Source: Saprospiraceae bacterium (GTDB taxonomy: Bacteria; Bacteroidota; Bacteroidia; Chitinophagales; Saprospiraceae). From it: a stretch of DNA of 64,000 bases. Both the position numbers and the translations under genes were made by a program. The stretch spans positions 1 to 64,000 of the forward strand of contig JAJCYI010000215.1 of NCBI GenBank assembly GCA_029263015.1. Reading direction: 5' to 3'. How positions within the stretch are numbered: the stretch's first letter is position 1; each line of letters starts with the position of its first letter. Of this stretch, positions 7,155-14,728 are shown piece by piece. The notes below the pieces were generated by a model that worked only from the letters and a program-made list of their open reading frames with translations, did not search any database and was not told the DNA's origin.

Positions 7155-9479
7155 TCACTCAAACTCATTTTTCACATCAAACCCCTCCCTCAACAAAACC
7201 TGATCTTTTTTGAATAATTCAATGTCATTAGCCAGCATTTCCCGGATTAGTTGTTTCAATTTATATTTTGGTTGCCAACCCAATTTTTTCCTTGCTTTTT
7301 CAGGATTGCCGATCAGCAGTTCTACTTCTGTTGGGCGGAAATACCGGGGGTCAACCTGTATGACTGTGCTGCCGGTCTGCACAGGATAATCGGGGTGGAA
7401 GGCTCCCACAACAATACCTACTTCATCCACCCCTTCGCCATCGAAGGTGAGTTCAACGCCTATTTCGCTGAATGCCATCCGTACAAATTCCCTGACGGAA
7501 GTGGTGACCCCGGTAGCGATCACAAAATCTTCTGGTTCCTTCTGTTGCAGCATGAGCCACATGGCCTCCACGAAGTCGGCAGCATGGCCCCAATCACGCC
7601 GTGCATCGAGGTTGCCGAGGTAGAGTTTATGTTGGAGGCCCAATGCTATTTTTGCGACGGCACGGGTTATTTTCCTGGTGACAAATGTTTCGCCACGGAG
7701 GGGGCTATTATGAACGTGGCCCTGGCCAATCCCACAATGGAAAGTTCCACTTTCGGTGGTCAAATCATAAAACCAGCCGTCAAAATCCGGCATTTCGATA
7801 ACCTTTTTGACTTCATTTTTAACTTTGGTAAGATGGTGGGAATCGTCTGGGATATATCCATTTTGGACTTTTCTGATGAAGGTGCGGCTGATGCACGATT
7901 CCCTGAAGATTGCCCGTTGGCCAAAGCCCGCTTTCTCCAATTCGAGTACTTGCCCATATTTTTCAAGAGAATTGCGGTGGTTTTGTCCATGTCCGGAATC
8001 GCTCAGAATATTGATCGAATAGTACAGCCGTTCCTTGCCCCATTTTTCAACCGTTTCGACGTTGATGTTATAATCTTGCCCGGTCACGTTTTTTAATAAA
8101 AAGAGCAACCCGGCGGCAAGGGTAGGGGAGTTGGTTTTAAAATTCCGGAACTCGTAACGGGAAGGGTTTGATTTTAACCCGTCTGCATGTTGATAGCCTT
8201 TCAGAAAAGCAGTCTGTATGGGCACTGGTGCGTTCAGGATTTGGGCGGGGACCCGCTTGTTTTTGTACGAATCATAAATGGGAAACTGCCCTATCCACGG
8301 GGTGGCATTGTTCAGCCTCAGTTGCCATATCACGGTTTCCTCATTGAAACCTGATTTGGTCTTCCAGTAATGGACGGTGTTTCGGGGGTTCAGCGACAGC
8401 CATATTTTTTCATACATTTCAAGTTTTGCCCGGTCCTTGGAGGTCAGTTGGAGTTTATGCCCTTTGTTGTACCCGTCGCCTGTGATAAACCCAAGCAACC
8501 TTGCCTCGTCCGGGCTGATGTCAGTGTCGGCAGGCGCAACTTCTGGATATTCAATCAAGTTGACTTTGTCGCCGATGGCAATGTCCCGGAATGCCTTTTC
8601 TTCCCCTCCTTCCATGATGCAGACGTGGCTTCCCGTTGCCACATAAGCAGCATTTTTTGCGATGATAAAACGTGGCTGCTTGTTCTCCTTTTCTATTTGG
8701 TGGGGGTACCCGGAAGCGTATATCACCTTGGTCCAGCCATTGGCATCCCATACGTATAGATCCTCGGAAACACGGGTCTCCTGGTAACAATCCAGGGATT
8801 CGTCTATTGACAGCTTTCCCCTGTTGGTGTGGTTTTTCACAACCTCTGAAACGGGCTTAATATCTATTCGTCCATGCTCGCCTATTTTGAAAAATACAGG
8901 CATGAAACCAGCAACTGTCTCATGGTTGAACAATATGCCGTTGCATGCAAACATATCATAAGCCTCCCGGTAATTCACGGTCATCCAATAGGCATATAAT
9001 TTAGCAACAGCGTAAGGTGAGCGGGGATAAAAAGGAGTCGTTTCGGATTGAGGGACTTCCTGGACCAAGCCGTATAGTTCAGAGGTTGAAGCCTGGTAAA
9101 ACTTGGTTTTTTTCGTCAGGCCCAGCAACCGGATGGCTTCCAAAATGCGGGTCGTTCCCAGTGCATCGGTATTTGCGGTATATTCCGGTGCGTCAAAACT
9201 TACTTTTACATGCGACATGGCACCAAGGTTGTATATTTCGTCAGGTTGAACTTCTTGTATGATGCGGATCAGGTTCGTGGAATCCGTTAGGTCGCCATAA
9301 TGCAAAATAAAATTCCTATTGTCAACATGGGGGTCTTCGTACAAATGATCAATTCGCTGCGTATTAAAACTGGAACTCCGCCGTTTGATACCGTGGACTT
9401 CGTAGCCTTTACTTAAAAGGAGTTCGGAAAGGTAGGCTCCGTCTTGTCCGGTCACGCCTGTTATCAGGGCTTTTTTCAT
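7155..9479 (-). CDS. gmd: GDP-mannose 4,6-dehydratase interrupted by an in-frame intein
   Basis: Gmd dehydrates GDP-mannose to GDP-4-keto-6-deoxy-mannose, the first step to GDP-L-fucose. The precursor is 774 residues from ATG 9479 ([20 protein letters not shown]). The track's TTG start at 9521 lies inside the repeat and is rejected. Extein motifs: GVTGQDG (NADP-binding), [16 protein letters not shown] and YAVAK (catalytic Tyr-Lys). Residues 1-187 end in GILFNHE and residues 592-774 resume with [16 protein letters not shown]. Joined, they give a normal 370-residue Gmd with the family motif [11 protein letters not shown] restored. The inserted 404 residues carry intein and LAGLIDADG motifs. The gene is flanked by long inverted repeats and is distinctly richer in GC than its neighbours. 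Confidence 0.96.
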   Translation of the reverse strand: MKKALITGVTGQDGAYLSELLLSKGYEVHGIKRRSSSFNTQRIDHLYEDPHVDNRNFILHYGDLTDSTNLIRIIQEVQPDEIYNLGAMSHVKVSFDAPEYTANTDALGTTRILEAIRLLGLTKKTKFYQASTSELYGLVQEVPQSETTPFYPRSPYAVAKLYAYWMTVNYREAYDMFACNGILFNHETVAGFMPVFFKIGEHGRIDIKPVSEVVKNHTNRGKLSIDESLDCYQETRVSEDLYVWDANGWTKVIYASGYPHQIEKENKQPRFIIAKNAAYVATGSHVCIMEGGEEKAFRDIAIGDKVNLIEYPEVAPADTDISPDEARLLGFITGDGYNKGHKLQLTSKDRAKLEMYEKIWLSLNPRNTVHYWKTKSGFNEETVIWQLRLNNATPWIGQFPIYDSYKNKRVPAQILNAPVPIQTAFLKGYQHADGLKSNPSRYEFRNFKTNSPTLAAGLLFLLKNVTGQDYNINVETVEKWGKERLYYSINILSDSGHGQNHRNSLEKYGQVLELEKAGFGQRAIFRESCISRTFIRKVQNGYIPDDSHHLTKVKNEVKKVIEMPDFDGWFYDLTTESGTFHCGIGQGHVHNSPLRGETFVTRKITRAVAKIALGLQHKLYLGNLDARRDWGHAADFVEAMWLMLQQKEPEDFVIATGVTTSVREFVRMAFSEIGVELTFDGEGVDEVGIVVGAFHPDYPVQTGSTVIQVDPRYFRPTEVELLIGNPEKARKKLGWQPKYKLKQLIREMLANDIELFKKDQVLLREGFDVKNEFE
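7707..8918 (-). mobile_element. 404-residue intein with LAGLIDADG endonuclease domain in Gmd
   Basis: Residues 188-591 of the Gmd precursor. The N-terminal splice block is [11 protein letters not shown] with Thr (codon ACA) at position 1 instead of the usual Cys or Ser. Block B is seen as ATGSH (T-x-x-H) at intein residues 94-98. Two endonuclease motifs, LLGFITGDG (about 141-149) and [11 protein letters not shown] (about 237-247), keep both catalytic Asp residues. Block F is [15 protein letters not shown] and block G is GHVHN, followed by Ser as +1 residue. The insertion falls in the conserved NHE-SP(L/R)RGETF segment near the NADP/substrate site, a typical intein position. By family knowledge it should self-splice and may home; the Thr1 residue makes activity worth testing. 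Confidence 0.93.
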
Positions 9480-9502
9480 GATGGATTTAGTTGTGGTTTT
9501 TT

Positions 9503-9610
9503 CTAAGAAAAGTGAAATCAATAACTTAGACCATGTGAAACGAAGATCTGAATAAACTAATAAGTCACGCTTATAGAGTTGGTCTAAGTTATTTATTTTC
9601 TTTTACTAAG
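9503..9610. repeat. 108-bp inverted repeat, right copy
   Basis: The inverted partner of 6727-6834 (3 mismatches in 108). It lies 24 bp upstream of the gmd ATG, so any gmd promoter must be within it or beyond it. It contains the same 14-bp internal palindromic arms. Together the pair encloses a 2.67-kb segment with gmd (plus intein) and the DUF6922 gene. Confidence 0.95.
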
Positions 9611-9910
9611 GAATGAAAATGAGATAGTTTCATTTTTAGGCGAATTATTTTTTTCTTAATCAAGGCGTTAAAATGGAGCATATCCGCCGATACGTGACAT
9701 TTTTAACAACAAAGAGTAAGGAAAAAAGAATCGGATAAAAGTGGTACTTTATTTAGTTTTCATTCCTAACAATAGTCCGTGCAGGTTTTAGACACAAATT
9801 TTCGCTAGTTACACAAATTGTTAATTGTCAGCTTTTTATGAAAAATAATTTGTGCAGATTTGTGTCTGGACAACTTGCTGATTATCAGGGGGGGGTATAA
9901 ACTGCCCGAA
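9611..9910. other. 300-bp non-coding stretch between the repeat and the AbiEii gene
   Basis: No credible gene is seen. It holds a nested inverted repeat at 9790-9867 (AGACACAAAT ... ATTTGTGTCT with inner ACACAAATT / AATTTGTG arms), resembling the short A/T-rich repeats that surround small accessory genes elsewhere in the window, and a run of eight G at 9888-9895 just beyond the AbiEii stop. On the minus strand, at its left edge, an ATG begins a short frame reading MKLSHFHS before entering the 108-bp repeat; this may be a displaced 5-prime end of the AbiEii-like gene at 6121-6687. Confidence 0.6.
9790..9867. repeat. Nested imperfect inverted repeat
   Basis: Outer 10-bp arms AGACACAAAT / ATTTGTGTCT are perfect, and an inner ACACAAATT / AATTTGTG pair lies between them. 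It resembles the repeats bordering the GxxExxY gene at about 61.05 and 61.46 kb. It lies just past the stop of the AbiEii gene and could fold in its 3-prime RNA, but no U-tract follows. Confidence 0.6.
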
Positions 9911-10771
9911 CTATTTTGATTTCGAAAATTTAATAAACCCGGTTAAATCAGAAAAATAATCCTTTGACCAGATGTTTATTTCCATTGGATCGTCTACAAA
10001 CCTTTGAATGTCGCTTTTTGCGGATTCAACGTCTAAAGTTGAAATCCTTTTTTTTAATATCCCCAGGAACGTTTCCCTATCGAGGTTTATGCCAGGTTGC
10101 CAATGCCCGCTTTCCACAGCACGTTCGTAGAGATGGGTTAAATTGAGCGGCGTCCCTCTTTTGACAAACCATTCGAAGTCGTACCAGTCCCTTCCTTTGA
10201 CCCTGTTTTTCCATTGCCTGAACAGGACTGTGTGCATTTTGCCGGCAAAGAGAAACTCTTCTTTCATACAATTGACATAAAAGGAATAGGGCCGCAACAA
10301 CAATTTCGGTTCATACTCAAATTTCAAAGGTGGACACCTATCTATTTCGACCTTTATTTTTACCGTTGGGAAGGAAGGGTTTTTCCTTTTTTCATTTATT
10401 TTCAATATCCCCCAAAGGGTGTTTTCTTTGAGAAAGGCAGATTCTATTGCAGAAATTGCCGCTTTCTTTTTTATCACCATATTGACATCCAAGCCCAAAA
10501 TCTTGAACTCATTGATAATATCCGGGATGAATTTTTCTATTGAAAAATTTTCGTCTTTATAATTGAGGGAAAAGTCAATGTCTTCGGAGAAACGCCGGAG
10601 CTTGTAAAATACCCTTAGGGCAGTACCTCCATAAAAAGAAGCGTGTTCAAAAAACCCTCCCCGGGCAAGCCCTGCAAGCGCAATTTCCTGCATGATCTCC
10701 CTCTTTGCATGAAAGAGTGCTTCTTTTGAATTAATGTTATAGGTGCCAAGCCAATCATCAAGTAGTTCCAT
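9911..10771 (-). CDS. AbiEii-family nucleotidyltransferase toxin
   Basis: A 286-residue nucleotidyltransferase of the AbiEii/AbiGii type, the toxin of type IV-like AbiE toxin-antitoxin modules that can abort phage infection. The catalytic motif FYGGTALRVFYKLRRFSEDIDF contains the conserved GG and the D-x-D (DID), and a later FAGKMHTVLFRQ segment supplies the conserved Lys. It follows its antitoxin gene with a 5-bp gap, so the two are surely co-transcribed and probably translationally coupled. Length is normal and the frame is intact, unlike the AbiEii-like gene at 6121-6687. It has no evident role in polysaccharide synthesis; it may stabilise the locus or act as phage defence. Confidence 0.9.
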   Translation of the reverse strand: MELLDDWLGTYNINSKEALFHAKREIMQEIALAGLARGGFFEHASFYGGTALRVFYKLRRFSEDIDFSLNYKDENFSIEKFIPDIINEFKILGLDVNMVIKKKAAISAIESAFLKENTLWGILKINEKRKNPSFPTVKIKVEIDRCPPLKFEYEPKLLLRPYSFYVNCMKEEFLFAGKMHTVLFRQWKNRVKGRDWYDFEWFVKRGTPLNLTHLYERAVESGHWQPGINLDRETFLGILKKRISTLDVESAKSDIQRFVDDPMEINIWSKDYFSDLTGFIKFSKSK

Positions 10772-10776
10772 GGGTT

Positions 10777-11427
10777 TTAGCTTGAGGGCAAAACATGGGT
10801 TTCAACCAGATCTTTTAGATGATTTAATTGCTTTCTTTTTCTATTCGTTTTCTTTATATATTTTTCTAATTCGTCCAGCCCCAATTCGTTTAACCTATCT
10901 AAATCAAACCTGATGTCTTTGCCTAAAAAATCTTCCATTTCTAATTTGTTTTTTATGTTCAGTCGACGTGTATGCCAGATAATGTCGCATATAGCTTTTG
11001 TTGGAGAGGCTATCAAAAATGCAGTCCTGCTATTGGTCTGCTCGTAATTGATGCCAATATGGAATATTTCTGGAACAGAAGAAATATACCTGAAACCCCC
11101 GATCGGTGTTGATATGGACTTTGACCGTTTAGCCGTAACTGATTCGATTAGGTTCACACGTTCAGGAATCAAACCATGGTAGGATAATGCGCTGTATAAA
11201 GAAACGTAAGAAGGGCCGTATAGAATGTTTGCAACGTGAAACAAAGACAATCCCTCATCTTCGTAATTTTTTTTAAAAAAGTACAATCCCCTTTTTATTG
11301 GAACAAGGTCTCCCTTTTTTAGCATATAGGATATTTTGTCATTTGAACGCCTGTAGTTGTTGAGTAAGGCTACGAGGCTTCCGTGCGTTACGGGACCGGA
11401 TAATACAGGAGATTTTTTTTGTCCCAT
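10777..11427 (-). CDS. AbiEi-family antitoxin / transcriptional regulator
   Basis: A 216-residue AbiEi-like antitoxin. The N-terminal winged-helix part (VTHGSLVALLNNYRRSNDKISYMLKKGDLVPIKRGLYFF) is typical of the family, which binds its own promoter. The following domain includes YGPSYVSLYSALSYHGLIPE, the usual AbiEi motif around residues 70-95, and a C-terminal helical antitoxin domain. It precedes the toxin gene at 9911-10771. A 28-bp inverted repeat 60 bp upstream (11488-11515) could be its operator. Confidence in the family is high; the activity is inferred. Confidence 0.9.
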   Translation of the reverse strand: MGQKKSPVLSGPVTHGSLVALLNNYRRSNDKISYMLKKGDLVPIKRGLYFFKKNYEDEGLSLFHVANILYGPSYVSLYSALSYHGLIPERVNLIESVTAKRSKSISTPIGGFRYISSVPEIFHIGINYEQTNSRTAFLIASPTKAICDIIWHTRRLNIKNKLEMEDFLGKDIRFDLDRLNELGLDELEKYIKKTNRKRKQLNHLKDLVETHVLPSS

Positions 11428-11487
11428 TGTTGAATTTTTACATAAATAAACGAAAAAATTCCGATTATCTATGCAAAGATACCAAAA

Positions 11488-11515
11488 GATAACTCAAATA
11501 TTGACTTGAGTTATC
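11488..11515. promoter_or_regulatory. 28-bp inverted repeat between lhgO and the abiE genes
   Basis: Perfect 10-bp arms GATAACTCAA / TTGAGTTATC with an 8-bp spacer. On the minus strand the hairpin is followed by TTTTGG, so it could be a weak intrinsic terminator for the upstream polysaccharide operon. Its place upstream of the AbiEi gene, whose family binds inverted repeats in its own promoter, equally suggests an operator. Confidence 0.55.
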
Positions 11516-11527
11516 AATTTCTGTGGT

Positions 11528-12727
11528 TTAACTTCGACTACCAAGAATAATATCCGAAACCGTGTCCCCGATCGCAAGGGAGGAAGTGGCCGCCGGAGAA
11601 GGTGCGTTGCATACATTGACAACACGGCCATTTTTTTCGATCATATAGTCATCTATCAACATGCCGGCCCGGTTGCAGGCCTGTGCCCTCACCCCTGAAC
11701 CGCCTGGCAACAGGTCATTTTGCCGGATGTCAGGTATCAATTTTTGCAATGCTTCAGTAAAAGCCCTTTTTGACCAGGAACGGTACATTTCCCCGAGGCC
11801 GTCTTTCCAATATTTCATGGCTATTTTGATAAAGCCCGGATAGGTCAGCGTTTCGGCCAGTTCCTGCCAATTGACATCCGTTTTTTTATAGCCTTCCCTT
11901 TTAAATGCCAGCACGGCGTTTGGACCCGCCTCGATGCCCCCCTTTATCATCTTCGTAAAATGCACGCCCAAAAATGGAAAATCCGGGTTGGGTACCGGAT
12001 AGATGAGGTTTTTCACCAGATATTGTTTTTCGGGTTTCAGCTTATAATATTCGCCCCGGAACGGGAGTATCTTAAAATCCAGATCGGGCTGCGTCAGCTT
12101 GGCAACCTTGTCGGAGTACAGGCCCGTGCAATTTATTGCATATTTTGTATTGATTGTCCGGTTGTCGGTTACGACTTCGAGGCCGTTGTTTTTGGTTTTG
12201 ATGCCTTTTACTTTCTCCTTAAAATATATTGCCCCTCCTCCTTTTTTAATTTTTTCTGCATATTTTTTGGCTACATCGGCATAATCTATAATGCCGGCCT
12301 GGGGCACCACTATACCTTTTACGCCATTTACATAAGGCTCTATTTCTGAGAGTTCCTCTTTCCCCACTTTTTTTATGCCTTTAAGCCCATTGGCAATGCC
12401 CCTTTCATATATCTTATCCAATACCGGGATTTCTTCTGCAGAGGTAGCTACGATGATTTTTCCGCACAGTTCATAAGCGACATTTTCCGTGTTGCAAAAA
12501 TCCAATAACTGCTGGTATCCCTTTTTGCAATTGGTGGCTTTCAGGCTTCCCGGTTTATAATAAATACCGGAGTGGATTACGCCGCTGTTGTGCCCGGTCT
12601 GGTGCTGGGCTATGTCCTTTTCTTTTTCGAGCAGGCAAATCTTTAGGCCTTTGTTTTTTTCTAATAGCTTTAGCCCGGTGGCAAGGCCGACTATGCCTGC
12701 GCCGATAATGGATATGTCATATTTCAT
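11528..12727 (-). CDS. lhgO: L-2-hydroxyglutarate oxidase (LhgO)-like FAD-dependent oxidoreductase
   Basis: A 399-residue FAD-dependent oxidoreductase of the DAO/GlpO-like fold. The N-terminal dinucleotide motif is YDISIIGAGIVGLATGLKLL (residues 3-22), followed by QTGHNSGVIHSGIYYKPGSLKA, a strong LhgO signature. The end carries PAATSSLAIGDTV. LhgO oxidises L-2-hydroxyglutarate to 2-oxoglutarate, feeding electrons to the membrane quinone pool. Homologues recur in LPS/capsule clusters of several phyla, where they may instead act on a sugar or hydroxy acid; that is inference. It overlaps the upstream phosphoglycosyltransferase gene by 11 bp, so it is part of the operon. Confidence 0.88.
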   Translation of the reverse strand: MKYDISIIGAGIVGLATGLKLLEKNKGLKICLLEKEKDIAQHQTGHNSGVIHSGIYYKPGSLKATNCKKGYQQLLDFCNTENVAYELCGKIIVATSAEEIPVLDKIYERGIANGLKGIKKVGKEELSEIEPYVNGVKGIVVPQAGIIDYADVAKKYAEKIKKGGGAIYFKEKVKGIKTKNNGLEVVTDNRTINTKYAINCTGLYSDKVAKLTQPDLDFKILPFRGEYYKLKPEKQYLVKNLIYPVPNPDFPFLGVHFTKMIKGGIEAGPNAVLAFKREGYKKTDVNWQELAETLTYPGFIKIAMKYWKDGLGEMYRSWSKRAFTEALQKLIPDIRQNDLLPGGSGVRAQACNRAGMLIDDYMIEKNGRVVNVCNAPSPAATSSLAIGDTVSDIILGSRS

Positions 12728-13460
12728 TGATTTCGGCCTGTACTGGATTTACTTTTACATTGAAGGTATTCGTCTCTTTTATTCCATCAAGGGTCAATTC
12801 AATGGGGCGTTCGGGCAGGTTCTTGAATATTTTGAAAACCAGTTCGCTTTTATGAAAAAAGATATGCCAGGCGGTGAGGAAAATGATGAGCAGATCGGTC
12901 TTGACGGAGGCGTTTTTTTGGTACCATATTTCGAGCTGACCTTTATATGGGGCGATAAATTCCCGGTAGTAGGTGTGCGGCTCCAAATGAGTCTCGGAAA
13001 TCAATTTTTCTTCGTCGCGGAAAACGATGGAGCCGATGCCAGTGATGCCGGGCTTGACGTTGTAGATGGTTTCTTGGACACTTTTCGAATAGGCCTGGTA
13101 ATCCCTGAGTACCTGTGGTCGTGGGCCGACAATGCTCATGTCGCCGATCAAAACATTGACCACCTGAGGCAGTTCATTTATTTTGGTCATCCGCAGATAT
13201 TTGCCGATGAAGGTTACCCGCGGGTCATTTCGCAAAGTCAACGACCTGGTGAGCATGTTCGGGCTGTCTTTTAGCATAGTGGCAAATTTCCAGATGTTAA
13301 ACGGTTTGTTTTTGAAACCGATCCTCTCCTGAAAATAAAAGACCTCTCCTTCTGCCGTCAACAGCAAGGCAAGGCAAATAGGGATCAATAACGGGGACAG
13401 CACCAACAATACAATGATGGAAATAATTATATCAATAGTCCTTTTTATTGTATGGTACAT
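12717..13460 (-). CDS. Initiating undecaprenyl-phosphate sugar-1-phosphate transferase
   Basis: A 247-residue polyprenol-phosphate phosphoglycosyltransferase (bacterial sugar transferase family, PglC/WcaJ catalytic domain). One N-terminal membrane helix (IDIIISIIVLLVLSPLLIPICLALLL) is followed by the catalytic pattern FYFQERIGFKNKPFNIWKFATM and by NELPQVVNVLIGDMSIVGPRPQV, the classic LPQ...VGPRP signature. It should load the first sugar phosphate onto undecaprenyl phosphate at the cytoplasmic face, starting the repeat unit. It follows a dehydratase and an aminotransferase gene, which suggests a 4-amino-6-deoxy-HexNAc as first sugar. The C-terminus extends past the usual domain with another hydrophobic stretch. 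Confidence 0.93.
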   Translation of the reverse strand: MYHTIKRTIDIIISIIVLLVLSPLLIPICLALLLTAEGEVFYFQERIGFKNKPFNIWKFATMLKDSPNMLTRSLTLRNDPRVTFIGKYLRMTKINELPQVVNVLIGDMSIVGPRPQVLRDYQAYSKSVQETIYNVKPGITGIGSIVFRDEEKLISETHLEPHTYYREFIAPYKGQLEIWYQKNASVKTDLLIIFLTAWHIFFHKSELVFKIFKNLPERPIELTLDGIKETNTFNVKVNPVQAEINEI

Positions 13461-13513
13461 TTTAGGTGGTAACTTGGTGATTATTCATTGTTCATTATTC
13501 ACTATCCATTTCT

Positions 13514-14728
13514 CTACATCCGTTGATCCAGGTTTTTTCCGGTTTCTATATGTTCAAAATTCGGGATGAATTCGGCTAACAGTTCGACGATCATTTCTTT
13601 GTTGACTTTTTCTTTTTCAAATAAATTGGTAAGTGCCGCAAATATAGCTTCGATTTCGGACAGTTCTTTTTTGGGCGCATTTTTAATCACGCCCAATGCC
13701 TTAAACCTATTCAAATCCAACTCCTCTTGCTGCGTATAAAATTCTTCAAAAGATTTTTCCCCCGACGTATCAGATGGAAAATAATGAACTGGCCATGCTG
13801 ATTTTCCATTCAAATTGATTGCCGACAGCTGGGCCTCTTGTTCCGACTCACAATAAACGGGTTGCTTACCCAACTCCTTTAACAGCGAGTCTCCAATATC
13901 GGAGAATTTTTTCATCTTTTCCTTTTTCAATTTTGGGAAAAATATATCCCCGGCCTCTCCCAGCATACAGGCCAACAAACAAATCTGCCCCGACTCTTCC
14001 GGCGACACAAAATATCTTTTAATATCCAGCGGGGCAGCCAGTGGCTGCCGTTTTAGTAGTCTTTCCAGAAACCCCGCAAGCAGGCTACCATTGGAAAATG
14101 CCACGTTGGCAAAACGGGCCGTCGTAATGGGCATTTCGCGGGAATAGGCCAATATAACCTCCTCCATCAATTTTTTGCTGGCCCCCATGACATTTACCGG
14201 ATTAGCGGCCTTGTCGGTGGAGACACAGAAAAAATGCTCCGGTGGGTTTTGCAAAAGCAGGTCGAGCAGCCTTTTAGCCTTCAGCACATTATTGTTGACC
14301 ATCGCCTCGATGGAATAATGGTCTTTTTCGCTCCGCACGTGCTTGTGCGCTGCGAAGTTGGCCACGATGTCGAAGGGGCCTTCCTGTTTCAGGATTTTTT
14401 CAAATACCGGGCCACTGAAATTGATGGGGTAGGTGAGGTAGTCATTAGGGACGTTCAGGTCTGGCGAACTGCGGAGGTCGCGGGTCAGTTCGGTGAGGCC
14501 GTTTTCGTTGGTGTCAACCACATATAACCGGTGTGGCTTGAACTTCAGGAGTGCATTGATGTACGATGAACCGATGCTGCCGGCCCCGCCGATGACCAAT
14601 ACTGATCGGCCATTAATATTGTCTGCTAATTTGGTATGAAAGGAAAACAAATCGGTCGTAAACAGGCTCTCTGCCCGTTCGGTAACGTGCCTACAAATAA
14701 AGCCGTTTAAATCAAATGTCAAATTCAT
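13514..14728 (-). CDS. UDP-HexNAc 4,6-dehydratase-like polysaccharide biosynthesis protein
   Basis: A 404-residue short-chain dehydrogenase of the CapD/FlaA1/PseB group without membrane segments. Visible are the NAD-binding loop VLVIGGAGSIGSSYINALL (about residues 40-58), the dehydratase signature VSTDKAANPVNVMGASK with Met in place of the usual catalytic Tyr, and ARFANVAFSNGSLL. By family it converts a UDP-HexNAc to its 4-keto-6-deoxy form. It overlaps the aminotransferase gene by 4 bp, which implies that the pair makes a 4-amino-6-deoxy sugar nucleotide. Its C-terminal part is more divergent than that of FlaA1, so the exact substrate is open. Confidence 0.85.
   Translation of the reverse strand: MNLTFDLNGFICRHVTERAESLFTTDLFSFHTKLADNINGRSVLVIGGAGSIGSSYINALLKFKPHRLYVVDTNENGLTELTRDLRSSPDLNVPNDYLTYPINFSGPVFEKILKQEGPFDIVANFAAHKHVRSEKDHYSIEAMVNNNVLKAKRLLDLLLQNPPEHFFCVSTDKAANPVNVMGASKKLMEEVILAYSREMPITTARFANVAFSNGSLLAGFLERLLKRQPLAAPLDIKRYFVSPEESGQICLLACMLGEAGDIFFPKLKKEKMKKFSDIGDSLLKELGKQPVYCESEQEAQLSAINLNGKSAWPVHYFPSDTSGEKSFEEFYTQQEELDLNRFKALGVIKNAPKKELSEIEAIFAALTNLFEKEKVNKEMIVELLAEFIPNFEHIETGKNLDQRM

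Noticed and set aside
7251-8096. 281-residue plus-strand ORF opposite gmd
   Set aside because: It is the antisense shadow of the gmd/intein coding region; composition is unlike a real protein and every supported gene here is on the minus strand.
8370-8759. Plus-strand ORFs of 129 and 89 residues over the intein
   Set aside because: Shadow frames of a GC-richer coding segment; no recognisable motifs or start context.
8918-8920. Class 3 intein (WCT type) to explain the lack of Cys1/Ser1
   Set aside because: Block F reads FYDLTTE with Asp, not Cys, at the diagnostic position, so the class 3 triad is not evident; a Thr1 class 1-like intein fits better.
9480-9521. TTG start of the gmd ORF at 9521
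   Set aside because: Those 14 residues are encoded by the 108-bp repeat and spacer; the ATG at 9479 starts the standard Gmd N-terminus [14 protein letters not shown].
6727-9610. IS element or composite transposon with transposase between the inverted repeats
   Set aside because: The enclosed segment codes only for gmd, its intein and a DUF6922 protein; no transposase-like frame was found, so only a MITE-like label is justified.
12588-13274. 228-residue plus-strand ORF over the phosphoglycosyltransferase gene
   Set aside because: Antisense to a well-supported gene (LPQ...VGPRP signature); no family resemblance.
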